A stretch of DNA of 16,464 bases from an uncultured Bacilli bacterium (GCA_947625395.1 CANQOD010000009.1:1-16464), one strand, 5' to 3'; shown: positions 1 through 7,550, counted from the stretch's first letter. Translations and numbers: made by a program. The notes: generated by a model from the sequence alone, not told the origin.

Positions 1-1785
1 CACAATAAGACACTTGCTGGACAGTTGTATTCAGAATTTAAAGAACTGTTTCCCCATAATCGTGTGGAATATTTTGTCTCATATTATGATTATTATCAGC
101 CTGAAGCATACGTTCCCTCTACAGATACCTATATTGAAAAGGATTCTGCGATTAATGATGAGATTGATGAGTTAAGACATTCTGCGACTTCTGCATTGCT
201 CTCCACTAGAAATGTGATTGTTGTCGCTTCGGTTTCATGTATTTATGGTATTGGTGAAGTGGAGGAATATCGTAATAAAATGCTGACGTTAACGGTCGGT
301 GACCAGATGGAGCGAAATGCTGTGCTTGCTAAGTTGGTGGAGATGCAGTATGAGAGAAACGATTTGGACTTTAAGCGAGGCACTTTTCGCGTGCGAGGGG
401 ATTCGTTAGAAATCATTCCAAGTTACCAAAATACGACTGGCTATCGTATCGAATTTTTTGACTCTGAAATTGATAGAATTAGTGAAATCGATACTTTAAC
501 TGGTGCTGTTTTGACGAAAAAGAAAACAATTAGTTTATTTCCGGCCTCTCATTTTGTGATTAGTGATGAGAAATTAAAGGAAGCTATCAAACGCATTCAA
601 CAGGAGCTTGAGGAGCGGATGCGCTATTTTAAAGAAACGAATCAGTTGTTGGCTTTGGAGCGTATTGAACAAAGAACGCGTTATGATATTGAAATGCTTG
701 AGGAAACTGGTTTTTGTCATGGGATTGAAAATTATTCTCGGCATATGGCTGGACGTAAGGAGGGAGAAACACCAACGACATTGATGGATTTCTTCCCGGA
801 TGATTTTTTACTGGTTGTGGATGAGAGTCATGTGACGCTTCCACAAGTTCGCGGAATGTATAATGGAGATAGGGCAAGGAAGATGAACTTGGTTGATTTT
901 GGTTTTCGTTTACCGAGTGCCTTAGATAACCGCCCTTTGAAGTTTGAAGAATTTGAGAAGAAAATTCATCAAGCAATTTATGTGTCTGCGACTCCAGGGG
1001 ATTATGAACTAGAAAAGACAAATCATCAATTTGTAGAACAAATTATTCGTCCAACGGGATTATTGGACCCTACTATTGAAGTACGGCAAACAGAGGGGCA
1101 AATTGATGATTTAGTGGAAGAAATCAAAAAGCGAATCGAACGAGGCGAAAGAACTTTAATTACAACATTGACGATTCGCATGGCAGAAGAGTTGACCAAT
1201 TATTTAAAGGAAATTGATATCAAAGTTGCCTATTTACATACGGAAGTGAAAACGTTAGAGCGGCTTCAAATTATTCATGATTTGCGTACGGGTAAATACG
1301 ATGTCTTGGTAGGAATTAACTTACTTCGTGAGGGAATTGATATTCCGGAAGTATCTTTGATTGCGATATTAGATGCGGATAAAGAGGGATTCTTGCGCAG
1401 CACGAGAAGTTTGATTCAGACCATTGGACGATGTGCACGAAATGCTTCTGGACATGTCATTATGTATGGTGATAAAATAACAGATAGCATGCAAGAAGCG
1501 ATAGATGAAACAAAAAGACGTCGGTCGATTCAAGAAAAATATAATGAAGAACACGGCATTGTTCCAAAGACAATTGAAAAAGAAATTCGTGATGTTATCC
1601 GAAACTTAGATGAGAAAGAAAACAAGAAGCCGACAACAAAGAAATCGAAGAAAGAACTCGCACTGATGAAAGATACGCTTGAAAAAGAAATGCGAGAAGC
1701 AGCGAAGAACTTAGACTTTGAGCGTGCGATGGAACTTCGTGACTTACTATTTGAAATGGAAGCAGGGGATGAATATGATTCGTAA
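1..1785 (+). CDS. uvrB: UvrABC system protein B, 5'-truncated by the window edge
   Basis: Damage-verifying helicase-like subunit of nucleotide excision repair. It is loaded by UvrA and then recruits UvrC. The frame is open from base 1 (HNKTLAGQLYSEF, motif Ia), so roughly 70 residues including Walker A lie left of the window. Visible in order: the Tyr-rich beta-hairpin region (YYDYYQPEAYVPSTDTYIEKD, nt 82-144), the DESH Walker B motif (about nt 820), the SATPGDYE motif III (about nt 985), the GINLLREGIDIPE motif V (about nt 1312), the Q-T-I-G-R motif VI (about nt 1417) and a C-terminal UVR domain (about nt 1665-1770) that contacts UvrA/UvrC. Motif VI reads GRCARN where GRAARN is usual. The stop overlaps the next gene by 11 nt, implying translational coupling. 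Normally uvrA would follow directly; here it is about 2.9 kb downstream. Identification is secure. Confidence 0.98.
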   Translation, partial: HNKTLAGQLYSEFKELFPHNRVEYFVSYYDYYQPEAYVPSTDTYIEKDSAINDEIDELRHSATSALLSTRNVIVVASVSCIYGIGEVEEYRNKMLTLTVGDQMERNAVLAKLVEMQYERNDLDFKRGTFRVRGDSLEIIPSYQNTTGYRIEFFDSEIDRISEIDTLTGAVLTKKKTISLFPASHFVISDEKLKEAIKRIQQELEERMRYFKETNQLLALERIEQRTRYDIEMLEETGFCHGIENYSRHMAGRKEGETPTTLMDFFPDDFLLVVDESHVTLPQVRGMYNGDRARKMNLVDFGFRLPSALDNRPLKFEEFEKKIHQAIYVSATPGDYELEKTNHQFVEQIIRPTGLLDPTIEVRQTEGQIDDLVEEIKKRIERGERTLITTLTIRMAEELTNYLKEIDIKVAYLHTEVKTLERLQIIHDLRTGKYDVLVGINLLREGIDIPEVSLIAILDADKEGFLRSTRSLIQTIGRCARNASGHVIMYGDKITDSMQEAIDETKRRRSIQEKYNEEHGIVPKTIEKEIRDVIRNLDEKENKKPTTKKSKKELALMKDTLEKEMREAAKNLDFERAMELRDLLFEMEAGDEYDS

Positions 1786-2443
1786 TCAAACACTGTTGAA
1801 TGAAATTCAACAAAATCAGCATCAACATGAAATTTTTGAGAAATTAAATCGAGAAGAATTACTTCAAATTAAGGGGTACTTGGAACAAAAATATCCCAAT
1901 GATTTAGTGGTTTCATTTGACCGACAAAGTTGGAATGATGTGCTTCCCTTTCTTCCGGAAAGAACGGATGCGCATCTTCCTGTTTGGAATCATTATGCTT
2001 CTTTTCGGATTTTACAAGCATATCAAAAAAGACAACAGAAAGAGGGTCCTTTTCCACTTGGGTTGATTGATAAGGCCTTTGAAAGCCATAATCCTGAATA
2101 TTATGCGATTTTAAAAAGTTATTGTCCGACTTATCGAGATGTGTTTTCCGTTTTAAATGCGTCTCAAGTAGGACGACTGCATTTATTCTTGTATGATATT
2201 CATTCTTGTGGTCTTTGTGATGCTTTAGCGCCTTATTTGTCTTCGTCTTTTCAAAAGACAACGATGCTCTATTTGTCACCTAATATTTATTATACATTGA
2301 AAATTCCGGAGGGTTTTCCACAGGAAAAGGAATGGATTTGGCAGGCTTATGATTATCTGAAATTCAATCCGGATGGCGAAATCAAGCCCTCTTTAAAACA
2401 TCATCAAAAGCAAAAAAGAAAGTTGGTTCAAAATGAAAAATAA
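1775..2443 (+). CDS. Hypothetical protein, first of a tandem paralogous pair
   Basis: I do not recognise the family. The start at 1775 is chosen because AGGGG (1764-1768) lies 6 nt upstream; an ATG at 1769 would abut the SD. This gives 222 residues overlapping uvrB by 11 nt. The protein is hydrophilic, His/Gln/Tyr-rich, with no signal peptide or membrane segment and a basic tail (HHQKQKRKLVQNEK), so it is probably cytoplasmic. It shares with the next gene, in the same order, an EIxxNQ...EIF motif near residues 10-20, Y(L/I)EQxYPND near 40, a (P/A)FP(L/F)G motif near 93, a RLHxxxxxL...C block near 133-150 and W..xYDYLxF...(E/G)..KPS near 190-205. A CxxC (CGLC, about residues 144-147) is present only in this copy; one Cys can be aligned in the neighbour. 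The operon position behind uvrB hints at a link to DNA metabolism, but that is only context. Confidence 0.85.
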   Translation: MIRNQTLLNEIQQNQHQHEIFEKLNREELLQIKGYLEQKYPNDLVVSFDRQSWNDVLPFLPERTDAHLPVWNHYASFRILQAYQKRQQKEGPFPLGLIDKAFESHNPEYYAILKSYCPTYRDVFSVLNASQVGRLHLFLYDIHSCGLCDALAPYLSSSFQKTTMLYLSPNIYYTLKIPEGFPQEKEWIWQAYDYLKFNPDGEIKPSLKHHQKQKRKLVQNEK

Positions 2444-3101
2444 GATTTTAGAAAGAGAAATTAATCAAAATCAAAGCGAAAATGAAATTTTTGTTCATCA
2501 AAGTGCGAGTGATATTGAATTGGCTCTACAGTATATTGAACAAAATTATCCGAATGATATTTGCATTCGCTTTTCTTCTTTTGTGTGGGGAAATCTTTCT
2601 CAATTACTGAAGAATTATCCTTATCATCATCAACAAATTTGGCAACAATATATTGCGGAACAGATTGATGTTCAGTTGGAAAGGAAATATAACAATATGA
2701 AAGCGAGTGCCTTTCCATTTGGTTCCCAATCTTTATCAAGTGATATCAGTATTTATGCTTTGCAAATGCAGGCATTTTACTCTTATCAAAATACGGTTGC
2801 TATTTTATTGAGAGAATGTAATCCTTTTATTTCTCGGCTTCATTTTATGATGAATGGGTTGAATGATGATGAAATTTGTAAGGCGGTTGGGACTTATTTA
2901 CGAAGTGACATTCCTCAAGCGACAATGATTTATACAAACGCAGGTATTTATTTAGGAGAAGAGGAAAGCGATAATTTATTTTGGAAGCAATATGATTATT
3001 TATTGTTTGATGAATATCAAGAGGGAAAGCCCTCTGAATATCGCAAAATGAAAGAAAAAGGAAACGAAAAGACAAAAATAAAAGAAAAAAGTTACCTTTG
3101 A
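2433..3101 (+). CDS. Hypothetical protein, second of a tandem paralogous pair
   Basis: Unrecognised family, evidently a diverged duplicate of the gene before it: same length (222 residues), same motif order (EINQNQ...NEIF, YIEQNYPND, AFPFG, SRLHFMMNGL...C, QYDYLLFDE...GKPS), and a Lys/Glu-rich tail in place of the basic tail. It starts inside the preceding gene with an 11-nt overlap (ATG at 2433, preceding stop ending at 2443), exactly the geometry by which the first copy overlaps uvrB. No strong SD is seen upstream (A-rich with AGAAAG near 2418), so expression probably depends on translational reinitiation from the upstream gene. No membrane segment or signal peptide. It lacks the CxxC of its partner, so if that motif binds metal or forms a disulfide, the two have diverged in function. 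It is the last gene of the uvrB unit; hairpins follow from 3233. Confidence 0.85.
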   Translation: MKNKILEREINQNQSENEIFVHQSASDIELALQYIEQNYPNDICIRFSSFVWGNLSQLLKNYPYHHQQIWQQYIAEQIDVQLERKYNNMKASAFPFGSQSLSSDISIYALQMQAFYSYQNTVAILLRECNPFISRLHFMMNGLNDDEICKAVGTYLRSDIPQATMIYTNAGIYLGEEESDNLFWKQYDYLLFDEYQEGKPSEYRKMKEKGNEKTKIKEKSYL

Positions 3102-3232
3102 TATTTCTCCATATTTCGTTTTTGAAAGATGAACTGTTCCTTTTCTTTTTTGACCTCTTCAAAAGAAAAAGAAAAATAAAAAGCAACTGGAACTCAAAGA
3201 AGAAATTGAAGAAAAAGTAAGAGGAAAAAGGG

Positions 3233-3271
3233 TGGGTGTTGAGATGCTTGTTTGAAGAAACACCCATTTTT
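3233..3271 (+). terminator. Candidate intrinsic terminator after the uvrB unit
   Basis: TGGGTGTT (3233-3240) pairs perfectly with AACACCCA (3259-3266), followed directly by five T (3267-3271). The 18-nt loop is long and the T tract short, so termination may be partial. It is the first G+C-containing stem after the last gene of the unit. Confidence 0.5.
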
Positions 3272-3328
3272 CAATCCACATCTTTGTGGAAAGAATGGAT
3301 GAGGAAAAAGAAGAATTCCCCAAAAGTT

Positions 3329-3363
3329 GTGGAAAAAAGGAAGTCTTCTTTTTTCTTTTCCAC
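3329..3363. repeat. Imperfect inverted repeat with GTGGAAAA/TTTTCCAC arms
   Basis: GTGGAAAA at 3329-3336 pairs with TTTTCCAC at 3356-3363. The stem continues inward with one mismatch and several G-T pairs, so nearly the whole 35-nt stretch can fold. TCCAC..GTGGA inverted arms also occur just upstream (3275-3290), and GTGGA recurs at 3371-3375. Function unknown: a terminator, a protein-binding site or a decayed repeat are all possible. Confidence 0.5.
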
Positions 3364-3484
3364 CATCTTTGTGGAGAACTGTACTTACGCGCATTTTGAG
3401 AAATTTCTTTTGTGTAGAAAAAGAATTTTCTCTTTTTTTGTTTTATTTTGTCTTTAAAAGAATAGGATGAAATAGGTGATGCAA

Positions 3485-4363
3485 ATGAATAGAATTGGAA
3501 AAAAATGTACGGAATTTCTTTTGGAATTTCCTCCACAACATCAAAATCAACAACCAGGATTTGAATATTTGATGACGCCGCTTCCTATTTTTGATAATCC
3601 TAACTATAAAGCGAGTGGAAAGCTTGCTGGGAAAGTCGCAGTTATTACAGGTGGTGATTCGGGACTAGGAAGAGCTGTGGCTGTTTGTTATGCCAAAGAG
3701 GGTGCTAAGGTTGTCATTACTTACTTGAATGAAGTTCAGGATGCAGAAGATACGGTGCGCTATATTCAAGCTTTTGGTGGCACTGTGTGCGCAATTCAAA
3801 CAGATGTTACCAAGCCTTGTTCTTGTACGCAGCTTGTGGACCAAGTTCTACAAATGTATGGTCATTTGGATATTTTAGTCAATAATGCTGGGGTGCAATA
3901 TCAACAGAAAAGGTTGGAAGATATTTCCTTAGAGCAGTTTGATTATACAATGAAAGTGAATGTTTATGGGATGTTCTCTTTGACGAAAGCTGCTTTACCT
4001 TATATGAAAAGTGGTGCTTCTATTATTAATGTTACTTCTATTACTACATTTAAGGGAGAACCGGAACTGATTGATTATGTGACGACAAAAGGTGCTATTG
4101 TTGGCTTTACGCGAAGTCTATCGACGAATTTGGCAGCGAAGAATATTCGTGTGAATGCAATTTCTCCAGGCTTTTTTTGGACGCCACTTCAACCTGCTTG
4201 CTGGGAAGCGGAAAAGATTCCGTTCTTGGCTGCTGACTGTCCGATGAAGCGTGCTGGGCAACCTTATGAGATTGCACCTATCTTTGTTTATTTAGCGAGT
4301 GAGGATGCAAGTTATACAACGGGACAAATTTTCCATATTAATGGAGGAGAATACAAAGGATAA
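3485..4363 (+). CDS. Short-chain dehydrogenase/reductase (YdaD/YhdF-like)
   Basis: A cytosolic NAD(P)-dependent oxidoreductase of the classical SDR fold. With ATG 3485 it is 292 residues: an N-terminal extension of about 45 residues (PPQHQNQQPGFEYLM..P) typical of the Bacillus general-stress SDRs YdaD (GSP39) and YhdF, then the Rossmann nucleotide loop TGGDSGLG (55-62), NNAG (133-136), catalytic Ser185, Tyr198 and Lys202 (YVTTK), and a C-terminal GQIFHINGG motif. The substrate is not predictable; members are often annotated glucose 1-dehydrogenase-like. Start choice: AGGTGAT (3474-3480) sits 4 nt before ATG 3485, the same SD pattern seen before whiA and fhs; GTG 3476 and ATG 3479 in the same frame are alternatives. 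It stands alone between two structured spacers, so it is probably its own transcription unit. Family is certain, substrate unknown. Confidence 0.93.
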   Translation: MNRIGKKCTEFLLEFPPQHQNQQPGFEYLMTPLPIFDNPNYKASGKLAGKVAVITGGDSGLGRAVAVCYAKEGAKVVITYLNEVQDAEDTVRYIQAFGGTVCAIQTDVTKPCSCTQLVDQVLQMYGHLDILVNNAGVQYQQKRLEDISLEQFDYTMKVNVYGMFSLTKAALPYMKSGASIINVTSITTFKGEPELIDYVTTKGAIVGFTRSLSTNLAAKNIRVNAISPGFFWTPLQPACWEAEKIPFLAADCPMKRAGQPYEIAPIFVYLASEDASYTTGQIFHINGGEYKG

Positions 4364-4433
4364 GAGGCATGATTGGAAAGAAAATAAGGATAAGAAGTAC
4401 AATTGAAAAAGAAATGGGAAAATGAAGATGGAA

Positions 4434-4549
4434 ATCAAATATAGATAGTGAACACAGAAATCAAATATGGAAATTAAATGTGGATAGTAAACATGGAGAT
4501 TGAATATCGAATTAAATATGGATAGTGAACATGGAGATTGAATATGGAA
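4434..4549. repeat. Three imperfect 38-39-bp direct tandem repeats
   Basis: Units at 4434-4472, 4473-4510 and 4511-4549 follow the pattern ATYAAATATGGATAGTGAAC then ATGGAGATTGAATATGGAA, with a few substitutions and one single-base deletion in the middle unit. Units two and three are the most alike. There are stops in the forward frames and no conserved coding, so this looks like a non-coding minisatellite. A hairpin immediately follows. There are no unique spacers, so it is not a CRISPR array. Confidence 0.8.
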
Positions 4550-4570
4550 ATCATTTCCATGTTTTCTTTT
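4544..4570 (+). terminator. Hairpin with T-rich tail at the end of the tandem repeats
   Basis: ATGGAAA (4544-4550) pairs with TTTCCAT (4554-4560) around a TCA loop, followed by GTTTTCTTTT. The stem is short and A+T-rich, so this is a weak intrinsic terminator candidate for the dehydrogenase gene. Confidence 0.45.
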
Positions 4571-4594
4571 GCGAAAAGATAGAAAAAAATGTAT

Positions 4595-4648
4595 AAGATA
4601 AAAGTGAAAGGAGGTCAGATAAAACAAAACGGTGCTTGCTTTTATCTT
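4595..4648 (+). other. Mutually exclusive inverted repeats around an orphan SD
   Basis: CTTTTATCTT (4639-4648) can pair with AAGATAAAAG (4595-4604, 10 of 10) or, in a shorter form, TTTTATCT (4640-4647) with AGATAAAA (4617-4624). A consensus-strength SD, AAAGGAGGT (4607-4615), lies between the two left arms but has no start codon at a usable distance. A T-rich run follows (4647-4658). It may be an attenuator-like or terminator structure upstream of the uvrA promoter, or simply low-complexity sequence. Confidence 0.35.
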
Positions 4649-4661
4649 TTCTTTTTGTCTA

Positions 4662-4690
4662 TTTACACGTACATTTATTCGTGTTATAAT
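4662..4690 (+). promoter_or_regulatory. Sigma-A promoter of uvrA
   Basis: TTTACA (4662-4667, 5/6 to the -35 consensus), a 17-bp spacer and a perfect TATAAT (4685-4690). The predicted transcript would start near 4697, giving a leader of under 20 nt before ATG 4715 with SD AGAGGTGA at 4702-4709. It probably drives the whole uvrA-yvlD-lgt-yvcK-whiA run. Confidence 0.8.
4668..4681. promoter_or_regulatory. Candidate LexA (SOS) operator in the uvrA promoter
   Basis: CGTACATTTATTCG matches the symmetric form CGAAC-N4-GTTCG at every fixed position but two (A to T in the left arm, G to A in the right arm). It lies entirely between the -35 and -10 hexamers, where a bound repressor would block RNA polymerase. 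uvrA is a classical LexA target in Bacillota. The two mismatches break palindromic symmetry, so the call is tentative. Confidence 0.45.
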
Positions 4691-4714
4691 AAGCCTGTTT
4701 AAGAGGTGAAGTTT

Positions 4715-7528
4715 ATGGACGAAATTGTTGTTAAAGGAGCACGTGAAAATAATTTAAAGAACGTAAATATTCGTCTTCCTAAAAATAAATTGATTGTAAT
4801 GACAGGTGTTTCAGGAAGTGGGAAAAGTTCGCTTGCCTTTGATACGATTTATGCTGAGGGACAACGTCGTTATGTGGAAAGTTTATCGAGTTATGCTAGA
4901 CAATTCTTAGGTGGAACAGAGAAGCCTGATGTAGATAGTATTGAGGGATTATCCCCAGCGATTAGTATTGACCAAAAAACAACTTCTAAAAATCCACGAA
5001 GTACAGTTGGAACTGTCACAGAAATCTATGATTATTTAAGACTCCTTTTTGCTCGAATTGGTGTGCCATATTGTCCCAATCATCATGTTCCTATTGAGCG
5101 TCAAAGTGTGGAAGAAATGGCCAATAAAATCATGGAATATCCCCAAGGAACGAAACTCATCGTTTTAAGTCCAGTTGTTCATGGAGAAAAAGGCACACAT
5201 AAAGAACTCTTGGAATCTTTACAAAAAGATGGTTATGTCCGTGTTCGCATCAATGGTGAAATGTATGACTTAGGGGAAGAAATCACCTTGGATAAAAATA
5301 AAAAGGATAATATTGATGTGGTCATTGACCGAATTGTTTTAAAGGAGGATAGTAAGGGACGTTTGTCAGAATCAATTGAAGTTGCGACGAAACTTTCTCA
5401 TGGGAAAGTGGTTATACAACTATTGGGAGAAGAAGCCAAAGAAATTGTGTTCTCAGAAGCGTTTGCTTGTCCTTATTGTTCCTTTTCACTTCCTGAACTT
5501 GAACCTCGTATTTTCAGTTTTAATGCGCCGTTTGGGGCATGTCCTGATTGTAAAGGATTAGGAATTAAGTTACGCATTGATGCGGATTTAGTGATTCCAA
5601 ATAAAGATTTAAGTATCAATCAATTCGCGATTACTACTATGGGTGATGACCATGACAATATTTATTTTAAACGGTTAGAATGTGTTTGTAAGCATTATAA
5701 GATTGACATGGATAAGCCATTTAAGAAGCTCAGCAAAAAACACCGTGATTATTTGTTGTATGGTAGCGATGAACCGATTCATTTTCATTATGCTTCTCGT
5801 AGTGGTAATATCTCGAATCAAGTTGAATATTATGAGGGTGTTCTGAATAATCTAGAACGTCGTTATATGGAAACAACATCCACTTGGATTCGTGAGTGGC
5901 TAGAACATTTTATGGTTGAACAAGAATGTGAAACTTGTCATGGAGCACGTTTAAAAGAGGATATATTGTCTGTCTTAGTTGGTGGAAAAAATATCTATGA
6001 GGTCACTTGTATGAGTATTGGTGACTTGATTCCATTCTTTGAAAATCTACAACTGACAGAAGAACAGACTCAAATTGCGTCTTTATTGTTGAAAGAAATT
6101 TTGTCGCGTTTACAATTTTTATCAAATGTAGGACTGAATTATTTGACTTTGGCAAGAAGCGCCGGCACGTTGTCAGGTGGGGAGGCACAACGTATTCGTT
6201 TGGCGACACAAATTGGTTCTCGTCTAACGGGTGTGCTTTATGTTCTTGATGAGCCCTCTATTGGCTTACATCAAAGAGATAACAATCGTTTGATTCAATC
6301 TTTGCTTGACATGCGTGATTTAGGAAATACGTTGATTGTTGTTGAACATGATACGGATACAATGCTTGCTGCAGACTATCTTGTAGATGTTGGACCCCTC
6401 GCTGGCGACCATGGTGGTGAAATTGTTGCTTGTGGAACTCCTCAGGAAGTCATGCAAAACAAAAATAGTTTAACAGGAAAATATTTAACAGGTGAGTTGC
6501 GGGTAGAAGTTCCCCAAAAAAGAAGAAAAGGAAATGGGAAATTTCTTGAAATTAAAGGAGCTCAAGAAAACAATTTAAAAGAGATTGATGTTCGTATTCC
6601 ACTGGGGACTTTCACTTGTATTACTGGAGTTTCCGGAAGTGGAAAAAGTAGTTTAATCAATGAAATTCTTTGTAAAAAGGTCGCTTCTACGCTTTATAAG
6701 TCTAAAGTGAAGCCTGGAAAACATAAAAGCGTTTTAGGAATACAAAACTTGGATAAATTGGTGGAAATTTCACAGAGTCCGATTGGTAGAACTCCAAGAA
6801 GTAATCCTGCGACTTATACTGGTGTTTTTGACGATATTCGAGAGTTATTTACGAACACAAAAGAAGCCAAGATGCAAGGCTTTGAAAAAAATCGGTTCTC
6901 TTTCAATGTTAAAGGAGGCCGTTGTGAAGCCTGTCGTGGTGATGGTGTGAAGAAAATAGAAATGCATTTTTTACCGGACGTTTATGTGCCATGTGAAGTT
7001 TGTCATGGAACTCGTTATAATAGTGAAACTTTGAAAATAAAATATAAAGGAAAGAATATTGCTGATGTTTTAGAAATGCGGGTGAGTGAAGCACTGACAT
7101 TTTTTGAGAATCATCCTAAAATTGTCAATAAATTACGGGTTCTAGATGAAGTTGGATTAGGCTATATCAAATTAGGTCAGAGTGCTCCAACGTTATCAGG
7201 AGGAGAAGCTGAGAGAGTAAAACTTGCGAAAGAATTGCAAAAGAAAGCTACTGGAAAAACATTATTTGTGCTTGATGAACCAACGACAGGACTTCATACG
7301 CACGATATCAAGCGCTTGCTTGCAATTTTAGAGAAAATAGTAGATAATAAAGATACAGTGGTTGTCATTGAGCACAATCTTGATGTGATTAAAGTCGCAG
7401 ACTATATTATTGATTTAGGACCTGAAGGTGGAGATTTCGGTGGTGAAGTTGTTGCCAAAGGAACTCCTGAAGAAGTAAGTCAAAATGAAAAATCTTATAC
7501 AGGACAATTTTTAAAAAAGGTCTTATAA
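4715..7528 (+). CDS. uvrA: UvrABC system protein A
   Basis: Dimeric ABC-type ATPase that recognises DNA lesions and loads UvrB in nucleotide excision repair. 937 residues from ATG 4715, the normal size. It has the tandem ABC layout: first Walker A GVSGSGKSS (31-39), zinc module CPYC...CPDC (about 252-285) within the signature domain, a CETCHGARL motif (about 408), first signature LSGGEAQR (about 486) with YVLDEPSIGLHQRD; then second Walker A GVSGSGKSS (about 638), second zinc module GRCEACRG...CEVCHGTRYN (about 734-768), second signature LSGGEAER (about 826) and LFVLDEPTTGLH. The start is set by SD AGAGGTGA 5 nt upstream. It has its own promoter and candidate SOS box, and is separated from uvrB by the paralogous pair and the dehydrogenase. 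It is followed 22 nt later by yvlD in the same operon. No missing key residues seen. Confidence 0.98.
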   Translation: MDEIVVKGARENNLKNVNIRLPKNKLIVMTGVSGSGKSSLAFDTIYAEGQRRYVESLSSYARQFLGGTEKPDVDSIEGLSPAISIDQKTTSKNPRSTVGTVTEIYDYLRLLFARIGVPYCPNHHVPIERQSVEEMANKIMEYPQGTKLIVLSPVVHGEKGTHKELLESLQKDGYVRVRINGEMYDLGEEITLDKNKKDNIDVVIDRIVLKEDSKGRLSESIEVATKLSHGKVVIQLLGEEAKEIVFSEAFACPYCSFSLPELEPRIFSFNAPFGACPDCKGLGIKLRIDADLVIPNKDLSINQFAITTMGDDHDNIYFKRLECVCKHYKIDMDKPFKKLSKKHRDYLLYGSDEPIHFHYASRSGNISNQVEYYEGVLNNLERRYMETTSTWIREWLEHFMVEQECETCHGARLKEDILSVLVGGKNIYEVTCMSIGDLIPFFENLQLTEEQTQIASLLLKEILSRLQFLSNVGLNYLTLARSAGTLSGGEAQRIRLATQIGSRLTGVLYVLDEPSIGLHQRDNNRLIQSLLDMRDLGNTLIVVEHDTDTMLAADYLVDVGPLAGDHGGEIVACGTPQEVMQNKNSLTGKYLTGELRVEVPQKRRKGNGKFLEIKGAQENNLKEIDVRIPLGTFTCITGVSGSGKSSLINEILCKKVASTLYKSKVKPGKHKSVLGIQNLDKLVEISQSPIGRTPRSNPATYTGVFDDIRELFTNTKEAKMQGFEKNRFSFNVKGGRCEACRGDGVKKIEMHFLPDVYVPCEVCHGTRYNSETLKIKYKGKNIADVLEMRVSEALTFFENHPKIVNKLRVLDEVGLGYIKLGQSAPTLSGGEAERVKLAKELQKKATGKTLFVLDEPTTGLHTHDIKRLLAILEKIVDNKDTVVVIEHNLDVIKVADYIIDLGPEGGDFGGEVVAKGTPEEVSQNEKSYTGQFLKKVL

Positions 7529-7550
7529 GAAGCAAAGCAAGGAGGAACCT

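Larger units (their letters stand above)
3102..3484 (+). other. Intergenic region, strand-skewed with several hairpins
   Basis: No convincing gene. The first third has a pyrimidine run followed by a purine run (about 3139-3172) that can fold imperfectly. A purine-rich stretch to 3232 follows, then the terminator-like hairpin at 3233-3271, TCCAC/GTGGA inverted repeats at about 3275-3290 and 3329-3363, and a weak AT-only hairpin (AGAAAA/TTTTCT, 3416-3431) followed by seven T. A promoter for the downstream dehydrogenase must lie here or beyond 3380 if that gene is transcribed separately, but I see no matching pair of -35 and -10 elements. Confidence 0.6.

Noticed and set aside
629..1021. 130-codon open frame on the minus strand inside uvrB
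   Set aside because: Lies wholly within the well-conserved uvrB coding region, has no RBS, and its translation is low-quality antisense sequence.
3101..3220. Open frame continuing past the second paralogue in a shifted frame (LFLFFFDLFKRKRKIK...)
   Set aside because: Low-complexity purine/pyrimidine sequence with no RBS and no resemblance to the paralogues; a 3' frameshift in the second paralogue cannot be shown.
3236..3457. 73-codon plus-strand frame in the spacer before the dehydrogenase
   Set aside because: Starts at a non-ATG codon without an SD and runs through the hairpins; composition is Phe/Lys low-complexity.
4434..4549. Possible CRISPR array
   Set aside because: Units are contiguous without unique spacers and no cas genes are nearby.
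4292..4627. 111-codon minus-strand frame with 13-residue periodicity
   Set aside because: The periodicity simply reflects the 39-bp DNA repeats (39 = 13 codons); no RBS or domain, and it overlaps the 3' end of the dehydrogenase.
4589..4702. 37-codon plus-strand frame overlapping the uvrA promoter
   Set aside because: No SD before its ATG, and its 3' part is the promoter itself.
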